This document shows, one piece after another, positions 17,541 to 25,986 of a DNA stretch of 25,986 bases (positions within the stretch are counted from its first letter, which is position 1; each line of letters opens with the position of its first letter). The stretch is from NCBI GenBank assembly GCA_003427395.1, contig BFEA01000250.1, positions 553,135-579,120 on the forward strand, written 5' to 3'. The DNA is from Chara braunii (lineage: Eukaryota; Streptophyta; Charophyceae; Charales; Characeae). The translations under genes were made by a program, and so were the position numbers. The notes below the pieces were generated by a model. The model saw only the letters and a list, made by a program, of their open reading frames with translations, did no database searches and was not told the origin of the DNA.

Positions 17541-18215
17541 TTTTTTCGCCAAATCAAAATAATAATAATAATAAGGATTATGAATTAAAAATAATCCGAA
17601 AATGGCATAAGTCGGCGGCATGATTCTCTTCCGTAATCGTGCATAGTCCGGGGACGATATTTGCTTGAGGACGGGGAAAGATTGTGAAAAAAAAAAACGG
17701 GAAGACTGCTAAAAGTAACCGGGTTTCTGTGATCGTGCAAAGTGGGAGGCGGCGGAATTTGCCTATGGCGCATCAACAATGGCAGGGAAAGCTTGTGAAA
17801 CCAAAAAGGGAGAGGTCGCGAAAAGAAAGCAAGGTTGCCTTTCAGGCAACATGGCGGGATGCTCATGACAATTTTTTTCGCCAAATCAAAGTAATAATAA
17901 TAATAATAATAATAACGATTATGAATTAATAAATAATCCGAAAATGGCATAAGCCGGCGGCATGATTCTCTTTCGTGATCATGCATAGAACGGGGGTGAT
18001 CTTTGCTTGAGGGCGGGGAAAAATTGTGAAGAAAAAAAAACGGGAAGACCGCGAAAAAAAATCGGGTGTCTGTGATCGTGCACAGTCAGAGGCGGCGGAC
18101 TTTGCCTATGGCGAGTCAGCAATGACGGGGAAAGCTTGTGAAAACAAAAGGGAGAGGTCACAAAAAGAAACCAGGGCTGCCTCTCACGTAACATGGCGGG
18201 ATGCTCGTGCCTCCG
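17540..18215. repeat. About 340-base tandem duplication with variable ATT runs
   Basis: Two copies, 17540-17872 and 17873-18215. Each starts TTTTTTCGCCAAATCAAA, runs through an ATT/AAT trinucleotide array, ATAATCCGAAAATGGCATAA, CGGCGGCATGATTCTCTT, a GGCGGCGGA(A/C)TTTGCCTATGGCG-type block and GGGAAAGCTTGTGAAA, and ends near ACATGGCGGGATGCTC. The AAT array is longer in copy 2. Partial motifs further left (17452 and 17127) suggest older copies. Confidence 0.85.
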
Positions 18216-19738
18216 CCTTAGGAACATCGGAAGTTCGTTTTGAACCCTAGCGGTTCTTTTTTTTTTTTGACAAGTTCTGAACCCTAATGTTTTTTCTTTT
18301 AATTCCTTTTCGAGCAACTGAAGAGGGGTAGATGGGCCTCGCTGCACTACTCTCCAAATGCACAAAATGAGAATGAATCTTCCACTAGAACATAGAAAGA
18401 TACACCGCCATATTTTTTGTCTTTTGTGCATGTGGAAAGTAGTGCAGCGAAATCCAATGTTCGATCGTTTTGAACACCACACACCAAGTCTAGAAATTGA
18501 GAATAAACTTTCAGGTACATGCCCAACAGATACACTCACGATATTTTTATCTTTTTTACATTTGATCAGTGCTGAGAGCCTTCTTTTTCTCCCCCTAAAA
18601 AATATGGCAGGGGCCAAGTCCCACGAGCAGGGTTGAGTTTCCTCAACGCCTGAATCTGGACGTGTTTTTTTAGATGTGCAAAAATCGTGTTCAATTTTCT
18701 CAACCGAAGATCTCCACACGCTAGAGGGACTAAACCCCCGACAATGAATGATTGAATTTGGCAAAAAATATATAAATAAATATTAAATAAACAATTTTTT
18801 ATTTATTTTTTTGCTGCCTCCTTCTAATCGGAAGACAGCCATATATTTTTCTCTCACCTCACATATCTTTTTAACTTGTGTTCTGTCATGTCAAGATGAA
18901 AAGGGAGGCACAGTTACTGGCAAATGCTCGGTCCTTATGTTAGCAGGGCCCCAGTGGGGGCCCCAACCTTAAACCCTAAACGCTAGGGCAAAGAGGCAAA
19001 CATGCAGTTACCCCTTTCCACCGAGAGAGGTAACCGAAGAGCGGTAGAAAGCTGTGCTTGCAGGGGCCCCCTGTATAGCCTTAGGAGTAGTGGTAGGTAA
19101 TAAATAAACAGTTATTAAAACTAAGCTATATTATTTTCTCAATTTCACTTTGCAGTACACAAAAGAACCCTGCAAGCATAGCTACATGTTGATCCACGAC
19201 CTAATACGTGATAGTGAGGGAGTAGGGTGGCGCTCACGATGGGGGTTCTCTCTCCCAACCCCTTCACCTTTGCTTCCCATTGACTATATCCCTCCCTTTT
19301 CACCCTTTGCCTTCCTATGTACAACATAATCTCTGTATTGCACCGTGTATAACATAGTGGACAATAGGGGTGCAAACCTGATTGCAATTTGTGGGCGTCA
19401 GAATGCAACTTTACTCTTGTAGTATTGCTCGATAATGAGCGAATGCATCCCTTCTATTGTCACCAGTAGACATGTTAAACAACTTGAAAAAAAAATGTTT
19501 TTTTTATTTTTTCTATTTCTGCACACAAAGTTATGTTATTGGAAGTTTGCAGACATTTTTTTCTTCTGGTATTATAGAGAACAACCCCCTTGACCTTACA
19601 ACTCCATCCAACTTTTTGCGCAACAACATTCATCACTTTGGATTATGAGCATTCGGCATCCTTGTAAGGGTTACTGTGTGGGTGTATGGGTACTGGTAGA
19701 TCAGCATGCTGGCAATGGTGAACACCGCCAACTAACGA
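18216..19738. other. No gene recognised; hairpin and telobox-like motifs
   Basis: Contains GAACCCTA motifs at 18241 and 18280 and AAACCCTAAA at 18971 (telobox-like, single copies), a GGGCCCC-rich small palindrome at 18946-18964, and the hairpin listed separately. Minus-strand open frames across 18000-18760 derive from the duplication and low-complexity sequence. Confidence 0.35.
18339..18450. repeat. Inverted repeat, 29-base arms
   Basis: Arms 18339-18367 (TCGCTGCACTACTCTCCAAA...) and 18422-18450 pair with two mismatches around a 54-base loop. Part of the loop (AATGAGAATGAATCTT..., GATACACCGC) recurs diverged at 18494-18557. Confidence 0.75.
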
Positions 19739-20170
19739 TTGGTTGTACCAAGCGAGCTTGTCCTTGTACTCCATCCCCACAATCGCCGCCGTCTGTCATC
19801 CAATCATAACAAAAAAACAACTAACGATCCGAATCAACATCATTCAAGCCAAGCTGCAAACAAAGAAGGGACATTGTTTGCACTCCCCTCACCCAAACAC
19901 CCAATAAACAAGAGACCCCCAATACCCAACAATACAGTTTCATTTATCCATCAGTGTGTACAAGGTGAGTCTGTGGTGGTACTCCCTCTACGCAATCACC
20001 ACCCTCTGTCACCCAATGAGAACAACAACTCAACTCATAATGCCAACCAATGGCATTCAAACCAACCTGTAGGGTTATCAGCGATAGTGTTTGAGGTCCT
20101 TCAAGCAAACAACCAATGCATAATAAACTCCGTACTTCTTGGCAATACATTTCCATTCATGCCCTCCCAC
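19739..20170. repeat. 213-base tandem duplication
   Basis: Two copies in register at 19744 and 19957 (TGTACCAAGCGAG / TGTACAAGGTGAG), with TCTGTCATCCAAT at 19792 and TCTGTCACCCAAT at 20005. A 177-codon plus-strand frame spans both copies because the period is a multiple of three (213 = 71 codons). The copies therefore share a frame, but the protein is N/P/S-rich with no known motif, so I treat it as a repeat rather than a gene. Confidence 0.7.
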
Positions 20171-20228
20171 CCTCCTGTTCACTGCTCACCTCTGTCAACC
20201 CCCTATTACCAAATTTACCCCTTTTGGC

Positions 20229-20355
20229 CGTCCCTGCTCACCCCCTCCCCCAACATATCCACCACTTGTTGATGCATCGCAGCCAATGAACCCCTACATC
20301 CCCCCAATCCAAGAAACCTTGACACACATAAGGACCAACTGCCCAAGGTAAAATA
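20229..20355. repeat. Dispersed direct repeat, copy 1
   Basis: Matches 20813-20955 with about three quarters identity, including AACATATCCACCACTT, GATGCATC / TATGCATC, AGCCAATG, ACACATAAGG / ATGCATAAGG and TGCCCAAGG. On the minus strand the two copies can be aligned as a short peptide-like frame (PWA..PY.C), but copy 1 needs a frameshift. Confidence 0.7.
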
Positions 20356-20812
20356 CATCAACAAGGTTATTCTCTTATGCTATAAACGGGTTTATGATTT
20401 CGAAGATTCGTGAGGAGTAAGGAGATAAAATGATGTTCAAATCCTCCGTTTTTGCTTTATCGAATCCTACACAATAGGGTGGTGAACTCATACAATATGA
20501 CATACTTCGTTTATGATCTTCCCGACAATCAAGATGAGTGTATGCTCCCTACCAATTGATGAAGCTTTCTTTTTTAGAGGGAAAAAAAAAAAAAAAAAAA
20601 CGTGTATGACATGACACAATGAAGAGTTTATGAATATCGTCTTCCGCACCTTGAACTCAACGACACCAACTATGAGGGGTGTCACACCTTGCTCGACTGC
20701 CTATACCATCTAATTCTATACTAGATTTGTTAGTGAGAAACATGCATTGATGAATGGTCCGAAAAAGACTGCAATGAGAGATGTCTGTAAAAATGGTAAA
20801 GAGCCACTAGCC
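20356..20812. other. No gene recognised
   Basis: Contains an A-rich run at 20580-20600. A minus-strand open segment at about 20605-20700 (TPLIVGVVEFKVRKTIF) lacks family features. Confidence 0.3.
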
Positions 20813-20955
20813 ATCCCTTCTCGCCGCACTCCGAACATATCCACCACTTTTTTATGCATCCTAGCCAATGGCTCTCCTATATCTCGCCAACCGAAGCAAG
20901 CCTCACATGCATAAGGGTCCATTGCCCAAGGCAGAATGCATAAACAAGGTTGTAC
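20813..20955. repeat. Dispersed direct repeat, copy 2
   Basis: Partner of 20229-20355. The minus-strand open frame over this copy (20716-21039, 107 codons, including PWAMDPYACEACFGW and RMHKKVVDMFGV) is uninterrupted. It may be a relic of a repeat-encoded protein; I do not recognise it. Confidence 0.6.
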
Positions 20956-21039
20956 CCAGGGACTGAGGCCTCGACTGTCATTGTCATGGTGGTAGCTCAT
21001 CTTACTAGTTCTGATGCATTCGTTTGTCGAGATTGACAT

Positions 21040-21732
21040 TTAGCTTAACTCTTATGAGAAAGGTAGGGTCGTTAGTTATGTTGGTTGTGACGGATGTGTG
21101 TTTTTTGTTTCAACTTTTACGAGAGAGGTCAGAATGTTAGATACACATTTTCTTCACCCCCTTGTTGGTAGTGTCAAATCATACGCAACAGGTGGGAGTG
21201 AGAGTCATGGTGTTGTGGTGATTACTTATGTTATCCGTTTGCTCTCATAGGAGGGGCCCAACCCCAAAAAGAAAAAAGAAAAAGGGGAATGCCGGGCCCG
21301 GATTCAATGTTGTTACTGTTCCCATTCTCTTCTGGCTACCTTCAAACATTTGTTAGCTAAAGTATAATGCATAATCTTTCTTGCCTTTGTATAGGCCTTG
21401 TACAATGATACTTATTTGTACAAGGGAGTGGTTCCACCTAATGTGCAATAGGATTGCAGGCCTACCGACACTTCAATCTCGAACATTTTTTTCATGTTGA
21501 ATGATGAGGGGGGAAAGGGGGAGGGGGAATGAGGGATATGAAATAGAAAAAAATTGTAGGTCCATCGCTGGACATATCCCAACGCTTTAACCTAATCCGG
21601 GTATGGTGATAAAATGAGCTGAATTGCTTAAAAATATATATATTCACAGCCCCTCGTTTGTTGTCCTCTTCTCCCTCTCTGCCTACGGTTTACCGGGCAG
21701 TTCTATTTGACGATATATATATATATATATGC
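21040..21732. other. No gene recognised
   Basis: A/T-moderate unique sequence with a GGGCCC patch at 21252-21300 and a (TA)n run at 21712-21730 ending at the foldback element. Confidence 0.3.
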
Positions 21733-21899
21733 ACACAATCAATAGAAAAGACAGATGATGATGTCACATCTTGGTCGGTGACAGAGAATCGTCGATTTCT
21801 ATTTTGTCTATATATATATACATACACAAAATAGAAATCGACGATTGTCTGTCACCGACCAAGATGGGACATCATCATCTGTCTTTCTGCTGATTGTGT
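21733..21899. repeat. Foldback hairpin, 75-base arms (MITE or small-RNA precursor)
   Basis: Left arm 21733-21807 and right arm 21826-21899 are inverted copies with about four mismatches and one indel, around an 18-base TA-rich loop. The arms include GACAGATGATGATGTC and CTTGGTCGGTGACAGA. The stem is nearly perfect, longer than in most plant microRNA precursors but like young inverted-repeat loci or MITEs. No clear target-site duplication is visible; a (TA)n tract abuts the left side. Confidence 0.85.
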
Positions 21900-23540
21900 T
21901 GGGATGCTGGACCCAATTTCCTGCAGGTGTTGCTTTCGACCAATAGACTGGAGCCTTCGACATGAGACCCTACCCTGGGGGAATACAAATATCGCCCTCC
22001 AGTATAGGTGACCACAATGAAGTTAAAAAAAAAAAAAGCCTAAATTCGCCCTAAGCTATTGATGCTGAGCCTAAATTTACCCTAAGCGAAAAAGAAAAAA
22101 CGAGCTGACGCGGGCCTGATTTTGGTTTGCGCGGCCGACCACTTCTGTCCAGTACCCAAACCACTGAAAAACGCGCTTGTTTAAAACTTTATACAAAACT
22201 CATTTTTTTATTTCAAGCTGGAAAAAAAGAAGGAAAAAAAAAAGGAAAAAAAAGTCGCAGTACGCATAGTTGCGCAACACCCGAAGCTGGACGTCTTTGT
22301 GGAGATATGCGGTTGAATAAAGTCGACGCCATTTTACGACATCGACGCATCAGCATCCGAGGGAAAAGTTGATGTTGCAAGCGGGAGCCGGTCCACATTG
22401 ACCTGTCCCATGAGAAGGTCGCGTTGCGCACTGACTAAGCGCCAACGCTCGACGCTGCTTGGCAGGTGCATTGAGAGTGGAGGCCGCCATAGCCGGCTCA
22501 TCCCGAAGTCCCTCGCACCGTCCGCAGCTATGCGTCGTGGTTGTTGAGCTGACTCTGTGTGTGCATGCACATGAGCGTGCAGTGGTATGGGTGGGGTGCA
22601 AGGGTGGGGCACTCATACGTTCAATTTCGACCAGTGATACAGATGATGTGGAGACTAGGGTTGTTTTCGGGAGTGATCGCCGAGATTGTGGCATGAACGT
22701 GGTGACTTCAAGTGTGAGTCACTAGCGTAACGTTGTTGGGAGGACTTTGTCAGAATTACTTCTCGTCTAGGGTTTATGGTGGTTGTTGTCACGTCGACTT
22801 CAACCACAATTTGTCCACGTGCGTTTGGGGGGATTTACTGCCACTAAGGGTCTTGATGCTCTCATAGAGCGACGATTGTCTTTTTTGCTCCAAGTAAGTC
22901 AGCTAGAATCCTACTTTGACAAGAGTGGAACTGCTTTCTCGCCAGGGAGTCGTTGCTTTGCCGGATTACTCCGACTGAATCTTGCCTTAGCTGTATCAAA
23001 GTGGTTCCCCTACCTGAGATCGACGTGCAATGAAGTGATCTACGCAACGCGTGCAAGGTAGGCGCGGACCCTAAATCCTTAGATTACCTGGCATACAATG
23101 ATTTGATAATGTTCCTTGATAATTTGATGCGGTTCGGATAGACGCTAAGTTGAATGGTTGCAGGCATGTTGTTCTCCCCCCCCCCCTCTTTCTCATACTG
23201 GACATCATGGAGGGGTATGTTTGTCAGATATGGAATGGGAGAAAGGTTCCATGTCTGGATGATATACTTTTGGCATCATATGTCCCGCCTCAACTTGTTT
23301 ATCCGGCTGCCACGTAGCTGACACCGTATCATTTCCCTCTCTGTGCTTTTTCATTCCTTCCTCTTGTCAGCTGCTGCGTCTATTTTGAGTGTTTTTTTCT
23401 CTCCTCCTCTCTCCTCTCCCCTTTTCTCGCTTGTCTTCGGCCTTCAAGCCTCTTTGAAGGTGATGTAATGGATAACACTGAAGAATGTGCTTTGGCATGG
23501 AGTGTCGTTCATTCTTCCCATTAGAGCAACGGAATAAGTT
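21900..23540. other. CpG-richer region without a supported gene
   Basis: Base composition changes at about 22110-23080, where CG dinucleotides are frequent. A telobox-like TAGGGTTTA lies at 22769, and pyrimidine-rich stretches at 23170-23185 and 23385-23425. Open frames of 80-115 codons exist on both strands (for example 22459-22725 plus and 22350-22694 minus), but none shows a domain or convincing splice structure. It could be a promoter or first-exon region for an unidentified gene. A 20-base repeat with AGCCTAAATT and CCCTAAGC occurs at 22037-22055 and 22069-22086. Confidence 0.35.
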
Positions 23541-23588
23541 GGGGAAATCTCCTTTCACGGAAGAGTCAAATATGCAAAGTATAGTGAG

Positions 23589-23805
23589 AAGTGCAGAGAA
23601 TAGTGGGCGAATCTACTTGCACAAAATAGAGAAAAGTGCACATAATACTCGAAAGTTGAAATAGTAGTGAAAAGTGCAGAGAATGGCGTAAAGTGCAGAG
23701 AATAGTGGGCGGATCTACTTGCAGAAAATACAGAAAACGGCACATAATAATAAAAAGATGAAATAGTATAGAAAAACACAGAGATAAATAGACAAATCTA
23801 CTTGC
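23589..23805. repeat. 102/83-base tandem repeat, three copies
   Basis: GTGCAGAGAATAGTGGGCG begins copies at 23591 and 23693. ATCTACTTGC occurs at 23611, 23713 and 23796, so the third copy is shorter. Minus-strand frames of Y/F/S-rich sequence derive from it. Confidence 0.8.
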
Positions 23806-24364
23806 ATCATGGATTATGGCGAGATGCGCACTGACATCACTAGCATCGTGCTCATGGGGTGTGCTACTTAAATAAATAGGTGGCAAAAGGAAAAAATGTG
23901 GTCATGACGATACAAGGCTTACGAGTAAATCCACGGGGATGTGCAATCTTTAGGTCTTTCCACGCTGATAGTTATTTCACAGTCGACTGCGGCTCAGGTC
24001 CTCCTCCTACTCCTTCATCTCCGCTGCCTCCACCTATCTCTCCTTCTCCTCTGTCTCCTTCGTCTTCCCTCTTCCTTTCTCCTCTACATCCCCTCCTCTA
24101 CAATAATCACCTTGTATGGATGCACTTTATTCACATGCATGCATGCACGCTGCACAAACTCCAACTCATATATACTCTGTTTGACGATATATATATATAC
24201 ATATATGTGTGTGTGAATTCTTTCGGTGTGAAGTACGTCTTATATTTGCGAGCAGATTAATTTTAGTGTGTAACACATCAGAAAAGAAAATCGCTGGTTA
24301 AATGATCGTGGTATGTTCAGTGACGAAAGTTCTTGCGTTGCGGTATATGCATAGCAGCATAGGG

Positions 24365-24366
<2 letters not shown>
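23806..24366. other. No gene recognised
   Basis: A CTCCTCC-type pyrimidine stretch at 23998-24100 is followed by CATGCATGCATGCACGCT (24134) and a TTGACGATATATATATA tract (24180). The last motif also precedes the foldback element (21707). Confidence 0.3.

Positions 24367-24427
<61 letters not shown>
24367..24427. repeat. (GA)n microsatellite with flanking G runs
   Basis: About 30 GA units followed by G-rich sequence to 24444. Confidence 0.95.
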
Positions 24428-24432
<5 letters not shown>

Positions 24433-24649
24433 AGGGGGGGGGGGTTACTATCTTCACCTCGGATACAACGCACCTCGTGATCAAAGTGCTTTCTATTCAG
24501 GGGGGAGAGGGGGGGAGGGCAAGACCGTGGTAACACGTGTCCATTAGGGAAACTATCTTTGTGTCTCTTGATGACAACAATTGCTATTCAATTAATTAGT
24601 GCCTATCCAATGGCGACATAACTCATGTAGACCATTTTAAGAAGCGATT

Positions 24650-24835
24650 ATAACATGCATACATGCTTGCATGCACGCTAAAGGTCGTCGTCATGATCTG
24701 CAGCAAACCTAGAAAAATCTCGAAAAAGCCATTGCTACCAAACACACTATTCACAAGCATACAACCATTGCTACCGAACACACTATTCACATGCATACAT
24801 GCATGCACGCTATTCGCATGGATGCATGCACGCTA
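24650..24835. repeat. CATGCATG-rich and 36-base repeat cluster
   Basis: CCATTGCTACC(A/G)AACACACTATTCACA occurs at 24729 and 24765 (36 apart). CATGCATGCACGCTA-type motifs occur at 24668, 24801 and 24823, and near 24134. Confidence 0.7.
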
Positions 24836-25436
24836 TGGATCCTCATCATCATCTACAAGACTAGAACGAGTTTTGTTCGTTCTCACGTTAGGTAATTTAA
24901 TTTGTGTTAGTATTCGCAATTTTTTTTTAATTTTTAAAAGGGGGGTAGGGAGATGATTTTGCCAGTTCTTTACCCCTTCCTCACAAATATTTTTTTGCTC
25001 CCTCTTCCTCTTTTTCCCGTCAAGGTTTTGATTTGTTTTTTTAATTCGATATTTTCGTTTTTCTTTTCGTTTCTTTTTTTCCCAGTGATGCAACTTACAA
25101 ACACCCACATACACACACACCATGCTTCTTTTTTCTTTTCCTCCTTTTTCTTTTCTGGGGGTTGCGAGGGGGCGGGGGCAGCACACACCGCACTTTCTTT
25201 TGCTGCTTCAACAATTTTTTCCTTTTTTGGGGGAGTTCCTGGCCGGCACCCTTCTCTTTCGGGTTTGGCGTTTGTCTTTTTGGGGGCATGCCTCAAAACT
25301 CCTTTGCCATGTTGTCACCTTACACTTTTGTTTTTCATATTTTGAAGTTTTTTTTTCTTTTCGTTTGGGTCACCTTACACTTCTGTTCGTCATGTTGGCT
25401 TTTGTGGGACGTATAGTGGTCTCAAAGTCTTTGCAA

Positions 25437-25439
<3 letters not shown>
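24836..25439. other. Pyrimidine-rich sequence, no gene recognised
   Basis: Long T/C-rich runs on the plus strand. Open frames on both strands are F/L/S-rich or K/E-rich products of composition. CACCTTACACTT(C/T)TGTT recurs at 25316 and 25370. Confidence 0.4.

Positions 25440-25472
<33 letters not shown>
25440..25472. repeat. A33 homopolymer
   Basis: A pure A run; possibly the tail of a plus-strand retroposed sequence lying to its left, whose body (25300-25440) is not recognisable. Confidence 0.8.
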
Positions 25473-25476
<4 letters not shown>

Positions 25477-25610
25477 GCTTTGTGCAGCTCCACGTATGAC
25501 GAGTGTTACACGATGTCAAGCTGCACTGCGCCGCACTGCGTACACGATGGTCGGCATCTTCAGTTATTATGTGCGGGCGATGATAGCTTATTACTAGTGA
25601 TATGAAAGAT

Positions 25611-25770
25611 GGGTGTATCTGTCCACGTTCTAGGTGAAGATCCACTCGCCGGACAACTCTCCTGATACACAGCTGACGACTGACGTTGCGGGTGTATCTG
25701 TCCACCTTCTAGGTGAAAATGCACTCAAAATGTATGGATAATTCTCCTGATACACAACTGATGATAAACT
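25611..25770. repeat. 79-base tandem duplication
   Basis: GGGTGTATCTGTCCAC begins copies at 25611 and 25690; each contains TTCTAGGTGAA and CTCTCCTGATACACA / TTCTCCTGATACACA. Confidence 0.85.
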
Positions 25771-25936
25771 TTGTATGCATCACGAGAAGTTGACGACTAA
25801 CTGTCATCATTGGAACTTTTTTTTTTTTTTTTTTTTCAGCGATCGACTTTCTTTAGAGAGACCGATGGCAGTTGTTACGGTTGAAAACTAGTCTACCTAA
25901 CTTTTTTTTCTTTAATTATTAGTGTATTTATATAAG

Positions 25937-25940
<4 letters not shown>

Positions 25941-25986
<46 letters not shown>
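25941..25986. repeat. Terminal T run
   Basis: At least 46 T, reaching the window end. It probably continues outside, or the contig stops at a homopolymer. Confidence 0.9.

Noticed and set aside
17585-18764. 133- and 261-codon minus-strand open frames
   Set aside because: They follow the 340-base duplication and its ATT and T runs; no domain, and the repeat explains the open length.
18968-18985. Telomere-like AAACCCTAAA
   Set aside because: A single unit, not an array; no interstitial telomeric repeat.
24833-25499. Several 100-130-codon frames (F/L/S-rich plus strand, K/E-rich minus strand)
   Set aside because: Both strands are open because of T/C-rich composition; no motif.
1-25986. CRISPR arrays, bacterial operons, ribosome binding sites
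   Set aside because: No regularly spaced identical repeats with unique spacers, and the sequence is eukaryotic in character.

Overview
The window looks like nuclear DNA of a eukaryote with a repeat-rich, intron-rich genome. It is gene-poor and full of dinucleotide microsatellites, homopolymers and diverged tandem duplications. Coding blocks are short and bounded by GT-AG splice sites. There is a 3' fragment of a LINE with the zf-RVT zinc knuckle common in green-plant LINEs. A streptophyte alga such as Chara is my best guess, but the host is not proven by anything here.

Almost all recognisable coding sequence is on the minus strand. From high to low coordinates: (1) a broken multi-exon gene of the DUF3987 family (phage/plasmid primase-helicase-like P-loop proteins), with exons at about 16848-16327, 13278-12805, 11557-11389, 11144-10822 and 10505-10331; (2) an acidic, lysine-rich exon with internal repeats and two single-base frameshifts (7760-6805); (3) a CxC5-like cysteine-cluster gene of the kind associated with KDZ (Kyakuja-Dileera-Zisupton) transposases, exons 2546-2460, 2308-1707 and 754-499, probably running off the left edge. 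In (1) and (3) the testable splice phases agree from exon to exon, yet some exons carry in-frame stops. I read this as a decaying mobile-element cargo or domesticated gene set, most stops being explicable by single C-to-T changes. Stop-codon readthrough is the less likely alternative.

The plus strand holds one clear relic, the 5'-truncated LINE at 3216-4021 with a frameshift and an A-rich tail. The rest is noncoding: a C-rich tract between TGGTCGGC blocks (832-1246) inside an intron of gene 3, an ATTCCCC-type minisatellite present in both orientations (14388-15390), tandem duplications with periods from 36 to about 510 bp, a 75-bp-arm foldback hairpin (21733-21899), a second 29-bp-arm hairpin (18339-18450), and N-containing microsatellite sequence. 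From 16850 to the right end I find no gene I can defend.

The DUF3987 and CxC5 genes share strand and state of decay, so the three minus-strand blocks may be parts of one large element, but termini and target-site duplications were not found.
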